Origin: Colias croceus
Lineage: Eukaryota; Arthropoda; Insecta; Lepidoptera; Pieridae
Direction: 5' to 3'
Assembly (NCBI RefSeq): GCF_905220415.1
Contig: NC_059556.1
Span: forward strand, 5,220,501-5,284,500
Length of the DNA stretch: 64,000 nt
The position numbers and the translations under genes are program-made. The notes under the pieces are model-generated. The model made no database searches, had not been told where the DNA came from, and saw nothing but the letters and a program-made list of their open reading frames with translations. Shown in pieces: positions 9,762 through 22,360 of the stretch (position 1 is the first letter of the stretch; every line of letters starts with the position of its first letter).

Positions 9762-11618
9762 CTACCAGTAAGGACTGGCTATTCTGGGGGCGTATAGAGG
9801 TGCGGGGGCGGGTGCGAAGAGAGGCGCCCTCACTACTGGAGCTGGGGCGTAATGCGCAGGGGCGTAATGCGCTGGGGCATAATGCGCTGGGGCATAGTGT
9901 GCTGTGGCATAATGAGCTGGGGCAACTACTGGCGCACGGGCAACTAGTGGAGCAGGGGCAGGAGCAAATAATGGAGCATGTGCTACTGGGGCAGGCGCGA
10001 GTACAGGCGCTGGGGCTACAACAGGCGCAGGAGCTACAACCTTGGCGGCAACAGCAGCTACTAGAGGCTCACGGCGAACAACAGCGTTGAATCCGTTCAA
10101 CGGATCAGCAGCGTAGTCCACAATCCTCCTGGTACCGTCTGGGTCGACGACGGAATATGAGCCAGTTACGAGATCTCCGTTTCTGTGTTCCTGGTGTCCT
10201 TTGTAATCCCCAGTTAATGAATCCTGGACGTCGTAGCCGAAGGAGTATTGAGGTAAGGGGTCCACTCGTGCTACCGGAACTGGTCCTACTACGCTAGCGG
10301 TGGCAACGCCCACCAGGCAGATGAATACTACAATCTGTAAGAAAAAAATGTTATTACAATATTGGGGTATGGAAATTTCGTTTGCAAGTTGTAGTTACTT
10401 TTTTTTTTTTTGCGACATTGAAATGAAGTGAGGTCTGGTGATTAATTTAAAAAAAATGGCCAACAAACGAAAACAAATAATTACGACATGATGCACAATA
10501 GATAACATAGATCCATTACACAATAACAACAACGATTGGATCGAATTGGTCACTCCATTGATATGCGCCGAACGTGCGCGAACTGAATACACGCGCTACT
10601 TGCGCCATGTTCCTGCTTCAAAAGAAAGGACCACTTTTCGTAATAGTGTCGTGAATATTAAACGTATCAATAAAATGTACCACCTAAATTATTATTAATG
10701 TTGTTATAATTTCATATCAGTATGCTATTCGAATGACTGAAATTTCTAATCGTCAATCGTCATAATATACATAGAATGCAATAATTGCAACTATTTAAAT
10801 GTCCATAATTAATAAGTAAATTATAATTGTAAAGTAAAATATAATTAAAATAAATAAAATTTAATTTAATTTAAATTTACTACAGAATACAAAAGTGCAA
10901 AGTGTGCATTATAAAGCTTTATATTACCTATTTTTTTAACTTTAGACAATCTCGGCACAATAAAAACATTTCAATAGCACACTAAGCCCCTTCTTCTACA
11001 TATAAATAACAATAAATACGATCATATTTGAATAATTAGAGATTTTTTTCTAAAGCTCTTACTTTATCACAGACATTAAGATCCAACAAATAAAAGCATC
11101 TACATAGAAAGAGGGTGGTGTCGCAAATTAAGCCGATATGGAAGTGTTAGTCAATCGAGCATGTCACGACGAGGTGATGCTATCACCGCGACCTCCGTGA
11201 CTGTGATAATGCGATACCGGTACCGATTGCATGATAACAACAAATGCTTCTGATCTACTATGACATTGTATACTTTTGGTGGATCATAAATCGTAAAATA
11301 AATGATGGAATTAAATCTTAAGAGCTTTTGTCGTCATTGTAAGCTCGATGTAGATGCAAATTAAAAATGTTAAGTAGGTTAATATCAATATCAATATTAA
11401 TTTATTTTTGACAGTATGCTTATAAGCACTAATGGGCAGTTACTTGAAGGCAGTGATAAAAAATATTTTCATAAATCTATATAAGGAGAGCGAAATATAA
11501 ATTAATTGTTAAAATTATGTTTTTAAAATAAGATTAACCCTTGTGACAGTTAACTTTAAAGGTCAAAGAAATTGTTTGTTATTGAAATAATTATAAATAA
11601 TTTTACCTTGGTGTTCAT
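9762..11618 (-). CDS. RR-2 cuticle protein with AHYAP repeats, two exons
   Basis: Minus-strand exons 11607-11618 (MNTK) and 9762-10334, phase 0, 194 residues; the intron is 1,272 bp, the longest in the cluster. The signal-peptide core is IVVFICLVGVATAS. The RR-2 domain spans about residues 29-93 and is slightly divergent (GDYKGHQEHRNGDLV, DGTRRIVDYAAD, GFNAVV). The tail has PAPV/APAP stretches and five tandem AHYAP/AHYAT units, then a second APLFAPAPAPL copy, ending SPYW. Such Ala/Pro/Tyr-rich low-complexity tails are usual in RR-2 proteins of stiff cuticle; the tyrosines and histidines could take part in sclerotization (inference). Confidence 0.92.
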
Positions 11619-11685
11619 GGCTGTTTGCTTAGGGTTGGATGTGCAGTCCGAGGAAGTACTGTGAATACCCTGGGGCGAAGCCGCG

Positions 11686-11692
11686 TTATATA
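11686..11692 (-). promoter_or_regulatory. TATA box of the cuticle gene at 11618
   Basis: TATATAA on the minus strand, 68 bp upstream of the ATG. Confidence 0.6.
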
Positions 11693-11815
11693 TCTGACGA
11701 TACGTAACTGAGGACGTGAGTACAATACTTGTGGCCCATTGAAGAAAGCGTGTTACGCGATCGTTGTATTGCTGTTACGATTTTTTATATCGTTTTCAAT
11801 TAGAGCAGTAAGGAT

Positions 11816-11885
11816 TCAAATAGTTTACACATGCCTATTGTTTTTATCCCGGGATAAAAACAATAGGCATGTGTAAACTATTTGA
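11816..11885. repeat. 70-bp perfect palindrome, no spacer
   Basis: Two 35-nt arms meet at 11850/11851 in a CCCGGG centre and are fully complementary. A partial third copy of the centre and right arm (CCCGGGATAAAAACAAT) occurs at 11984-12000. It lies about 200 bp upstream of the cuticle gene whose ATG is at 11618. Confidence 0.9.
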
Positions 11886-12164
11886 GATTGGGATCCGTGT
11901 GCTGTTCTTCAAAACAAATGGCCAATTTCTACGATACATCCAGTTGTATTTGTTTTTCTGAATAGTTGTTCGCTAAGGCTCTTCCCGGGATAAAAACAAT
12001 GATGGTAGGTAATGTAATCGTCTGGCTTGTACTTCAGTTTTATATTTTAAGCAAACTGAATAGCACGACGCGATTATTTAAAAAAGTAGGGATCCATTAA
12101 AACCTTATCAGGCTCGTACTATTTTTGTATATAAGATAAATAATTAATATTAATTTTAAAATAT

Positions 12165-12272
12165 ACATAAATCTCGTGTCACAATGTTTGTCCTCAATGG
12201 ACTCCTAAACCACTTAACCAATTATAATAAAATTCGCACACCATGTGCAGTTCGATCCAACTTGAGAGAAAC
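12165..12272 (+). mobile_element. Truncated Helitron-like fragment
   Basis: Starts with the TAAATCTCGTGTCACAATG block and is nearly identical to the first part of the element at 28977-29149, but lacks its CTAG end. Confidence 0.6.
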
Positions 12273-12458
12273 TTTTTTTTTATTTATGGAACTTGAAACA
12301 CTGAAAAAAGAGAAAAAATAACATACTACATCATAATATAATAAAATGAAGTTTGGGAATCTGTAATAAAGGGATCATACTTAGATTATTGCATACGTAA
12401 TAAACGACTAAGGAAAAAGTATGTCATATTTTGATTGCCTTTGTAAAAAGTAGTAGGC

Positions 12459-12675
12459 ATAAGTCACTACCCGTCCGATTAGGGCCCTTCTGGCCTCCTC
12501 CACTCAAGCGACAGCTCAAGCCGAGGTTCGTGGTCCCCGTCAAGGGGGGACGCCCTTGTGCATGTCGCTACCAGGGTGAACCTTCAGTTCACCCCCGCGT
12601 CCGCGTTAAAATGTAGAAGCCCTTCTGGCTAACATTGAGAAACACCTTACAAAAAAAAAAAAAAATAAGTCACTA
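12459..12675 (+). mobile_element. SINE-like retroposon with 11-bp target duplication
   Basis: The body is 12470-12664, starting CCCGTCCGATTAGGGCCC and ending in a poly(A) tail. It is flanked by a perfect direct repeat ATAAGTCACTA (12459-12469 and 12665-12675), the mark of target-primed insertion. A second copy at 41910-42111 has the same 5' end and differs before the tail at about one position. Short length, fixed 5' end and absence of an ORF point to a SINE. A clear tRNA head was not identified. Confidence 0.85.
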
Positions 12676-12816
12676 GGCAGTTACGGTAGTTAAATTTCAC
12701 CAACTTTATTCATAGCAACAGCGACTGAGTCATTTGATCGTAATGGGTATCCACTGTGGAGTCATATCACAGTAATACTGACAAAACGTTGGACGAACAT
12801 TAATAGAATATTATAT

Positions 12817-12860
12817 TGCCAAGGTTGTCTGGAAGAAATCGTGATGATAAGATGGCAAAT
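12817..12860 (+). mobile_element. Relic of a LINE 3' UTR
   Basis: AAGGTTGTCTGGAAGAAATC followed by a degraded hairpin resembles the better preserved LINE 3' ends at 23387, 47370, 50630 and 60422. Confidence 0.4.
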
Positions 12861-13359
12861 TGATGTAAGTAAACAATTTTAATGATTCTTTCTTCGTTTA
12901 TAAGCTGCTGCTGAAAGCTTTCTCCATTTAAATTTTGTCTAGTTTTGACATTTTTTTTGTAAATGTGGTTTAGTTTTCTATAATAAAATAATTTTACATA
13001 GTGCCTTGCCAATGCCTAGGGTCACTTTAATTTGTAAAATTATTATATGAAAATAATTGATTTATTTATTTATTATTTTATCCGGTATCCTGTAGGATGT
13101 ACATACGTACAATTTTGGTATGAGTGAAATAGAGAACAGAAAACGTATGACCACCACGTATGAGCGTAATAAATATGACGGTACGCGATAATTTATCGTT
13201 ACATAACGTTTGTTTTTATTTCACACTATTATCAAAGATAATATTATTCATTATACTTTTGCTAACTTGAATGGTTCATTTATGAAACAATATGGTTATA
13301 AATTTTTAGCAAATAAATAATAATTATTTATAATTTTTAGAGTATTCAAATATTAAACA

Positions 13360-15282
13360 CTAGCTTCCGCCCGCGACTCCGTCCGCGCGGATGTCGGTCT
13401 TCGCGTGGATGGTTTATTTCTCCATTTTGAGTAAATCTGACAATGACATCTTATAAATATCTATTGGACCCAAATACGGCTAGGCATATAATAATACGCA
13501 ACGTGTGTTCGCGGTTCTACAGAACAACGTCTACGTCAACGTCAACGTCGTCTATAACTGAAAAATTAAGATTATTTTTTTTCTAGTATTTTTCCAGGAT
13601 AAAAAGTAAGGTAAAGGCTCCTAATACGGCGGTAGTCAAAATCGCTCCCTAAAACGGTGGTATTTCTATTTTCGAGTTTTATTCCTGTTTTATTAATTTT
13701 AAGTACACCAAAATGTAAACTATTTATTCCAAATTTATTACTCCATGACTTAACTAACGTTTGCAAGTATAGCACATAGACAACACAACAAGATCAATCA
13801 ATCTGTGTAACGGCATCGACATGAGAGGTGTTTCCATACAAACGTGAAACAACAAAAGTAAGTACACTAATATTTATAAACTAAGTTTTTCGTATTAATA
13901 TGCCGTTCAAGTTTGTATTTGTATTGTTTATTGCATTTTCCTACTATTACACTCACTATTTAAATAGCTTGTTTCATATTTGTAAGTCATTTTCTACCCA
14001 AAAAATAAGAAATAAAATACCGCCGTAATACGGTACAAATTTTATAGATTAATCCTAATACGGTGGCATAACTCCGAAATAGGAAAACTACTGGGCATGT
14101 TTAATTGTTTATAACTTTCATTTTATTTACTTATTGAATTAATTCCAAGATTAGTTGAAATAATTATTAATCTGATAAATTAGAAACCATATTCTGCGGT
14201 ATGTGTTCTTAATTGGAAATCCAGTTAAATATGAAAACGGTTGAGTACAAAATGTTTGTTTCTTAGAAGGGGTAAAAATAGGAAGGTGTATTTTAATGTA
14301 TCACAAATCATTTATTTTGTATAACTGTTGATTTGAGTTTTACACATCTGAGCCAAAAAACTGTTATCATTTGATTAAGCATTTACATTCTCTTGTTTAT
14401 CGAATTTTTGATGGGTCAGAATTAGGATTATTAAAAACACGAGTAATTTTCCTATTACGGTGGTAGATATTTCCAGGTAACTCTGTATTAGGTTATATGA
14501 TCTCCTATTACGGCCCTAATATAATAGAACTTAAAATTACCAGATTTAGGGTTGCGTAAATAAATAAGAAGTTTTGTGTCTTTTTTTGTGGATTCTTATT
14601 TGATATGCGTGTTTTTTTTTTCGATAAAACTAAAAGCATAAATGAAACACATTAAAAATGAATCAACGTAATCAAACCAATGGTCAATGAATAAAAAACT
14701 TACAATTTACTTTACTAACACATTCCTATTATTTAACAAATATTATTTGTACGGAACTTCAATGAATATAATTTCTGACCCTCCGTTTTAGGAGCCGCCT
14801 ACCGCAGTATTAGGCTCTGACCAAAATTATACCTCCGTGTTAGGGAAAATCGACCTGACTATTTAAATATTTTTTTAAAATAAGAAATATCATGAAAATA
14901 AACATAGACTCAACAGCAATACAAAATTTAAGTTCCACTTTTAACGATAAAGTGGTTTGGCACCTTTACAAAGACTTACAAATGCTTATTTTTGATACTT
15001 ACTTTCAAATGTTGCGAAATACCTCCGTATTAGGTGCTTTTACCTTATCCTATTTTACGCCCAGGATAATAAGGTATAATTATACCAAGTTTCATCGAAA
15101 TCGGACTTGTAGTTTTCACGTGATGTCTTCACATACAGACAGACAGACAGACAGACAGACAAAAATTTTTTTAATCACATATTTGGGTTTGGTATCGATC
15201 CAGTAACACCCCTTGCTATTTATTTTTTCAATATTTTCAATGTACAGAATTGACCCTTCTACAGATTTATTATATGTATAGA
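13360..15282 (-). mobile_element. Helitron copy interrupted by a TIR element
   Basis: This is the inverted counterpart of the Helitron at 1489-1961. CTAG is at 13360-13363 and the TC end (read on the minus strand) is at 15282. The family sequence runs to 13608 and resumes at 15048; the 1,437-bp element in between is listed separately. Without it the Helitron is about 484 bp, close to the 473 bp of the intact copy. Confidence 0.8.
13609..15045. mobile_element. TA-inserted TIR element with reiterated CCTAATACGG motif
   Basis: Target duplication TA at 13607-13608 and 15046-15047, proven by the uninterrupted Helitron copy at 1489-1961. The terminal inverted repeats are about 20 bp (AGGTAAAGGCTCCTAATACG against AGGTAAAAGCACCTAATACG). 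The motif CCTAATACGG(C/T)GGTA, or its complement, recurs near 13620, 13650, 14025, 14050, 14455, 14505, 14780-14815, 14835 and 15022. No transposase ORF is present, so it is non-autonomous. Two-base TA duplication suggests a Tc1/mariner-type transposase, but the TIR is not one I recognise. Confidence 0.8.
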
Positions 15283-16163
15283 TGACTAAAATTTATTATT
15301 ATACATAATTTATAACATAATATGTAAAGCTATCGGTTGTAGGTACTCTTTGCTACGAAAATCGACGAATAGAGGATATTTAATATTATGGCACACGATA
15401 TGTAGAAAAGGAATGTAAATATTAGTAAATGATTTTAGAAAATTTATGTTCATTATTTTTTACTAAAAGCAAATAAGTAATAGGAAAGTTGTAATACGTA
15501 AAAATATCAATCATCAGTATAGATTTACCTGAGGAAACGTTTCCTTTCGGAAATTCCTTTGTGAGTACGGCCTCAGTGGTTCAACAATTTTCATCAGTTA
15601 ATCTGAGAGCTACACTGTAAAAGCAATGTTCAATCTGCTTTTACTTATTAACAAAAGATTTTTAGACTTCTAAGTGTATGGTTTATATGCTGCACATATG
15701 CATGATACTCATTGTTGTGTATAGGATAATATTACCTACATATCTGTGCCCAGTGGTAGGTTGTGTGTAAGGTGGGTGTACATATTATTTTCATGTATAA
15801 CATTAATTTCTTATACGAATACTAAAAAATCTTTGCTTTATTTTAATTCGGAATAAAGGCATCCTTCACTAAATTTTATAAAATAATATATAAGTAGATA
15901 ACTATTATTTTATAATAGTTATGAATCACAATTTTTTTAAATATATTTAGTTAGTTTTGTATTCATGATTATAATTTATGAGTGTATATTTTGTGTGGGT
16001 AAGCGAAACATTCTTTGGGAAGCAGTTTAAAGTTATCGTTTCTTTGGGAAGCAGAAGTAATTATTATTTAGATTGAAAGTACCAAATAATACCGTATAAA
16101 AACATTTATTTAACTATATACATAGCAAGTCTTTGATATTGAGCCATCCAATTATTATTAAAA
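15283..16163. other. Intergenic, nothing recognised
   Basis: AT-rich, with no long ORF or boundary. The 3' UTR of the minus-strand cuticle gene at 16164 should occupy the right end. Confidence 0.5.
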
Positions 16164-17177
16164 TTAAGGGTATCGGTAGCCAGCAGCGGCGGTCTCAACG
16201 ATTTTCGCGGGAGCGGCAGCTACGGCCGGCGCTGGGGCAACAGCGAGGCGAGCTGGCGCGGCAACGGCTGAGTAGGCGGGTACGGCGTATTGGGCAGGTG
16301 CGGCAATCGCTGTGTATGCAGCGGGGTAGCTGTATGCGGCAGCGACTGGGGCGGCGTATCGGGCGGAATATACAGGAGCAGCCACGGGGGCGGCAGCTAA
16401 CGGGGCGGTGTACGCAGCGTAAGGAGCTGCGGCGTATCTCGCAAATACTGGAGCGGCAACTGGGGCGGCGGCAACCGGAGCGGCGGCGTATCTAGCCACA
16501 ACTGGAGCAGCCACTGGGGCAGCTGAATATCTAGCCGCAGCTACGGCAGCGTTGCTGTAGTACGTGGCAGGTGCGACGGCATAGCGGGCCACTGGAGCGA
16601 CGACGGGAGCGGCAACCTTAGCAGCTACAACGGGTTCCGCTACAGCTACAGCCGGAGCGGCGGATATGCGGGCGGGAACCACAGCAGGCTCAGCGACAAC
16701 AGCGGGTGCTGCCGCAACCAAAGGTTCCTTGCGGACCACAGCGTTGAATCCATTGACTGAATCCGCAGAATAGTCGACCACACGACGAGTGCCGTCAGGT
16801 TCAACGAGAGAGTATGATCCCTGAACTAAGTCGCCATCGCGTTGTTCTTGTTGGCTCTTGTAGTCACCGGTGAGAGAGTCGGCTACATTGTATCCAAATC
16901 GGTATTGTGGAAAGGAGTCGAACTCTTCAAGTTTTGCTGCTACCACTGGTGCGGTATAGGCGACTGGAGCCACGCTTCCATAAGCCAGAGCCACGAGGCA
17001 TGAGAAAATCACGACCTGGAAAGACAAGTATGTTTATGCGCTGTCACAAATAAAAGAAAAGTTTATGTGCCATTACAACAATCAAATGGAATGCTTTTAA
17101 TCACACTTGTATCACTTTCACTATCACTAGAATGCACTTCACTTAAATCCAATGAAACTCCGTACCTTGAACACCAT
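16164..17177 (-). CDS. RR-2 cuticle protein with long Ala/Pro/Val tail, two exons
   Basis: Minus-strand exons 17166-17177 (MVFK) and 16164-17015 with a 150-bp intron, phase 0; 287 residues, the largest cuticle protein here. The signal-peptide core is VVIFSCLVALAYG. The RR-2 domain is at about residues 34-101 (LEEFDSFPQYRFGYNVAD, GDYKSQQEQRDGDLV, DGTRRVVDYSAD, GFNAVV) and closely matches the gene at 3287-4610, so the two are paralogues despite opposite strand and 12 kb of separation. The tail of about 185 residues consists of irregular APVAAPV, ARYAAAP and YAAYTAP repeats and ends YRYP. The MSFQ preceding exon 2 in frame is intron (CCAG acceptor), so the ATG is the MVFK exon. Confidence 0.93.
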
Positions 17178-17254
17178 TTTGTTGGTTTGGTAGTTGTAAT
17201 GTGCACAGGGATGCTAGAAGCTGTGAACTGTACCCCTTGTTGGCCACTAACGGC

Positions 17255-17261
17255 ATTTATA
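17255..17261 (-). promoter_or_regulatory. TATA box of the cuticle gene at 17177
   Basis: TATAAAT on the minus strand, about 80 bp upstream of the ATG. Confidence 0.6.
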
Positions 17262-20200
17262 GTGGCTCGTTGCTTCATCCCGAGAGCATCTCCAAATTTA
17301 AATATATTCAAGTACGCACGTACAAGTCTGGTCGATGGGACGACTGGACAATGTCACTTAAACAAAGCCGCTACTTGTGCAACTGGGCCGGGGCTATGAA
17401 ACATCGCGGTCACACTCATTTTTCCTTCTATTATTTAGACTTGTTTTCAGGAGGTCTATTTACACGATGGTCTCGGTTATTATAGACACGTTAGACGGAA
17501 ACAATGTGAATAACTAATGATACTGCATTCAGTCATCTGAAATTTCAAACCACAAGTACATGAAAGCAATAAGAAAACGTTTAAATGGAATTGCATATTA
17601 CATGTAGCATATTCGAATTGTGAATAGTTTTAAACTCCAAATAGATATATTATTTATTAATAGGCCTTTAGTATTAAATAAAGCATTAGGTATATTTTCT
17701 ATAGAAAGAATTTACGATCTTTCCTTTATTAATTAATAATTTTAAAAGATTATTTTATTTTTCATACAATTACTTTTGTTTTTCCTTGTTTAAGGCCTTG
17801 ACTATGACTATAAATATAGTAAGTTGTTAAACAAATTAAGTCATAAATAGGGTAACTGCTCCAGTTTCTCAAACAACGCTTCTGTGAATCGTCTTTTGTA
17901 ACGCTCTCCGGACGTGCAACGAATAATTTTTTTTGCGAAATTATTAATTCTTATCAAGTACAACATATTTATTCGTTTAAATATTAAGTCAATTGGGTAA
18001 CATGTCAAAGTTTTATGTAACGAAAAGAGTATACCGCTAGACTAATTATGTCATTAGCAGGCAGTCTGATTCTTATCAGGTTTGCACTCTCATTAAGAGT
18101 GATTACGTCTTTTTGTTCAAAGCTTTTTAAAATTCTTAGCCTTCGTTTAAAACATATAAACAAAAACATTCTAATTACTAGTAACATGGATCCCCATTTG
18201 TCATAAATACATCACCGGTTTACACCAAGTTTTAAACAAATGTATGTCGTCAAAGTATACTATTATATTATCTGTGCCTATGTATATTTTATTATAATAA
18301 TGCTAATGCTAGTTATGTAATTTCTTTATAAATCATTTACTTAATCAAATACAAACCAAAATCCAACCCCCATCCACCATTTCCTAAAAAATGGTAGAGC
18401 ATGGTAGAGCTTCTCACTACATAGAGATTTTTAGATTAAGTATACATATTTGTCTTGAACACAAATACTCCCCGTCATACGTTAATATAGTCGTATGTAA
18501 TCTGTTTCTTATTTCATGTTTGTAACTGTTACAATTATTCTTATTATCTGCAACGTATCTATAGAAAACGACGACATGGTTTTACTAATACGAAAAATAA
18601 CTGTATTTTCCGTATCACGCGCGTCCTTCACAAGGCTGCCAGACTTTGCGTAACAATACGTTTGAACGCACTTCGTATAACTGATATGTATCGTATATTA
18701 CTGCTACTGGAATTTATTAAGATTTCCCCTTTGATTCGAGCCCTTTAAGCACATTTAAAAGCATTGCAATACGCCTCTTTAAATTTTATCTTCACACGCT
18801 ACCATATTTAGCGGACGAACAGAGGTAATTAATTATATTCATATTTTATCATAATCTCAAGCATCAGATATATTATGTCGTTACTCTTATGATGATGTGT
18901 GGGATCTAATAATGTAATTTTAATATTGTAAATTTTTACGGGCCTTGAGCGCAGGGACCGAATCGAGAAATTCCGTAACGAAAAAAACCTCACGCTCCCC
19001 ACTCCGACGGGCTCGGAGTTGTGGCTTGAAGGCATGCTATGCAATAGCTTTACCGCGGCAGTCCCCGAGTGCCACACGTCTTTTTTTTTGTGTGTCGAAG
19101 CCTTGTCAAATAAAATAATCCATATGATATGTGACCCACTTGACTGTTTCTTATGTTCAGTAGATATGAATGTCAATGTGTGTAACTATTTGCATATCGA
19201 TAACAATCTAGCCTCATGTATAACTATAAAGTTATCACTGTCATGGTGCCTTAGAATGTGATGCTGATTAAGACTGTAATAAATACGTACTTATTGTTTG
19301 TACCAATTGTTGCTATAGGTACATCTGGGATGTTCCCATATTCTGTAAACTGTGTACCTATATCATAGATTCATTAATTTCGTAAGGAAGCCGATCTTTT
19401 TACTCGGATTTTTTATCAATATAAAATACAAATATAATATGATAAAATGAGTAGGTAATAAGTGGAACATTCAAAAATTCTTTCAACATTGGATATTTAG
19501 GTACGTGATCCCTGAGTAATAAAGACTACATGTTGTATCAAAGGCGAAGCCGAGGCGGACCACTAGTATAAAAACACAGATGAAAACAAAAAATAAATAA
19601 AAACTACCCTAGTGAAAGTGTGGCCTAATTCATACCGAAGCGTGCGCGCACTTACACGATAGGTATATATTTATATATTCTATCATTAAATATCGCTAAT
19701 TCAAATTCTTTGATTGCCGCCTCGTTCGTGACATTTGCATAACATAATTTAATGGCAGCTATAAATAAACGCTTAGAACAAGAACACGTGGTCACAGGTA
19801 ATAAGTATTATACTAGACGTCGCGTTACTTTCTCCATATGTGGCCTTTATTGCATCGGCCGAGTTTGACATTATCCTGGGAGTGTTGCAAGCTGGGCCTA
19901 CTTACCTTCACAGTTAGCATATAAGTTACTTTGATATTCAATCCTTACAAATATTGCGTAAGACTGCACTAGATAGACCATTTGTTTCTCAATAATAATG
20001 TTGCTGATTCAGACCAATGTCGAGTGCTGTTTCAAATAAATTTATCTAAAATTAGTTTCAAAAAACTTCACGTTATTATAGATTTAATGTATATGAGTTT
20101 TTTTTTTAATAATTTTATTTCGATTTCATGAAACTAATAATTAATGTTTAATGTCCATTCAGTATGATTCCTAATTCCGCTACAGAAAAATTATCATAAA

Positions 20201-20995
20201 TGTCACCATAAGAATGATAATAAATTCTTTCATTTAATAATAATATTTAAAAAAAAACTAAAAAACACGCTTTTTGCAAATTGAAAAATGGAATAATTTT
20301 ATCAAATTAGTGTATTGTCATCGGTCCTCAATAAATCTACAAAGTTTGAACGAAATCTGGCCGTTTAAAGTGGGTCAAAATCGCGCCCAAAGAAGTCGGT
20401 TACAAACAAACATACAGGTGAAGCTAATAAAAAGCGTGTAAAAATAATTTTTAATTAAAGTCATAAAAATACCTTAGTATCTATTGATTTATATGTATAA
20501 AACAATTAGCTTTGAACCAATATAGGTCAAACAACAATTATCATTACGTATCCTTAAACTTTAATGTACTTACTTGTCGTGCTACGTATCGTCACAATCA
20601 GGTGACCTTTTCAACTCTTGCATTCAGCCTACGAAACTAACAAGCTGCCAATAAATAGCCCTATACGTGCCTATACGACTGCAGCATTTTATCTATATTT
20701 TATATTATGTATTTCATTTATATCATAAAATAATTCGAATAGTAATTTATAGTGTTGAAGTTGTTATTATGCATTAGGTTGCAGTGAAGGCTCAAGTAAA
20801 TAAATAAGCTTTATTATTTAACTTTGGATGAACTTATTAAAAGTAATAATAAATTAACCATAGAACCATCTATTATTATTTTAAACCAGCTGCCCCAACA
20901 AACGTTGTTTTATATCTCCATCCATCCTTCGGGATTTCTCTCCGTGAGAACCTTCTTTGTGCCTTTACACAAACGTTAAAAAAATTACCGTATTA
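17262..20995. other. Gene-free stretch
   Basis: No coding region recognised. A moderately GC-rich block at about 18940-19100 (GAGTGCCACACGTC next to a T run) has the look of a dispersed SINE-like repeat on the minus strand, with only one copy here. A possible Helitron end (GCGAAGCCGAGGCGG then CTAG) is near 19550-19570. The rest is AT-rich. Confidence 0.45.
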
Positions 20996-22208
20996 TTTAT
21001 TTATTTATTTATTTACGGCATACGCCAAACCATACATATAAAACTTAATTCTAAACTTATCACTACGTCCTTAGTTCTTGGTACCTCTTACATTCTTCAC
21101 CAATCATTCCCATCCCTGACACAAACAAATCATATACTGGTGCAGAATTGAGGATTGAGTTGCAGCGAAAGCATGCGAGGCACCGGAGACTGTTGGCGTT
21201 GAACCGTGCGTGTGCGCCAAGCAGCTAACAGTTGGTGGCTACGAGCCCGTGTATAATTGTCAGGCACATTTAGCCGTAAGAGCATTTCTAATAAATCATT
21301 AGAATCTATTTTATTGTATAAAACGTTAAGAGCAAATTTAACAGTTGATAGACTTCTACGAAGTTCCAGCGAGTTATAACCCAAACTACCCAGCAAGAAT
21401 TTTGTGGGATATAGATATGGGTAATAATTAAAACTTCTTGCATACAAGGACCTTAAGAATTTCTTTTGTACCTGCTCCAACATAAGGATATATTTTTTCT
21501 CGTAGGGACTCCAGACAACGGAATTCGTCTCTAGAATACTCCTAACAAGTGCCGAGTAGAGAACTCTAATAGCGCTATCTGAAAGTCCGACAGAGTTGCG
21601 CAGTAAGAATCCTAAACGTTTGTATGCAGCGTTAGAAACATTGTGAATATGCTCATGAAACGAAAGATGAGGCACGAATGTGATACCTAAGTCGCGTACT
21701 TTAATCACACGCGATATTCGATCCTGTCCTAAACTATAAACATAGTTCCGTATATGGGCTGAACGACTAAAATGTCATAAATTCACACTTGTCAATATTA
21801 AAGTGTAGTTTGTTCTTCACACTCCACATATAAACTGCATCTACGTCTGTTTGCAAGCGGCAGTAATCTTCATCCGATTTAATGACCTTAAATATTTTAA
21901 CATCATCGGCAAAGAGTAAGATATCCGACTTTTCAATTACATCCGGTAAATCGTTTATCATTAATAAAAACAGCAAAGGACCAAGATTTGATCCTTGACT
22001 TATACCAGATCGAGTAGAATAAGACTCTGAAATATAGGTACGGGCCATATTTTACAAATTGTTTCCGATCCCTAAGATAATTAGAAAACAGCTTGAGCAA
22101 AGTCGGGCCACATCCATGATCTGCTAACTTCAACAACAGTACATCGTTATCGACACGGTCAAAAGCTTTGCGGAAATCGAGATAAATAACATCGACTTGA
22201 TTCTGCTA
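20996..22208 (-). pseudogene. 5'-truncated jockey-type LINE, reverse transcriptase remnant
   Basis: Read on the minus strand: the RT motif YLDFRKAFDRVDND (near 22150-22195), then LADHGCGPTLLKLFSNYL, a frameshift near 22045, GISQGSNLGPLLFLLMINDL and the catalytic FADD box (about 21905-21925), then a disruption around 21710-21770 before the C-terminal region (LGI.F..HLSF, ALVRSILET.SVVWSP). The 3' UTR ends in an (AAAT)n tail at 20996-21016. The upstream endonuclease and ORF1 are missing. The same 3' UTR recurs at 46588-46716. Dead copy. Confidence 0.85.
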
Positions 22209-22300
22209 ATCCATTTCATTAGTCGCGTCGTTCTAGAGTTTTACACCAAACTGTTAAAGCCTGAGTGTAGACTTAGGCGCCTGCAGGCGCTACCAAAAAA

Positions 22301-22360
22301 TAATAAAATGAATAGCAAAATGTGTAGCTGTGTAACACATTTTGCTATTTATTTTTATTA
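22301..22360. repeat. Long hairpin (about 25-bp arms)
   Basis: Arms at 22301-22325 and 22335-22360 pair apart from one indel and a mismatch (core AATAGCAAAATGTGT) across a 9-nt loop. A 14-bp palindrome GCGCCTGCAGGCGC lies just upstream. It is immediately next to the truncated 5' end of the LINE remnant. Confidence 0.7.

Noticed and set aside
12431..12616. 61-codon ORF
   Set aside because: It runs across the SINE boundary and depends on its GC-rich head.
16133..16495. 120-codon plus-strand ORF rich in Arg and Gln
   Set aside because: Antisense shadow of the Ala/Pro/Val-rich tail of the cuticle gene at 16164-17177.
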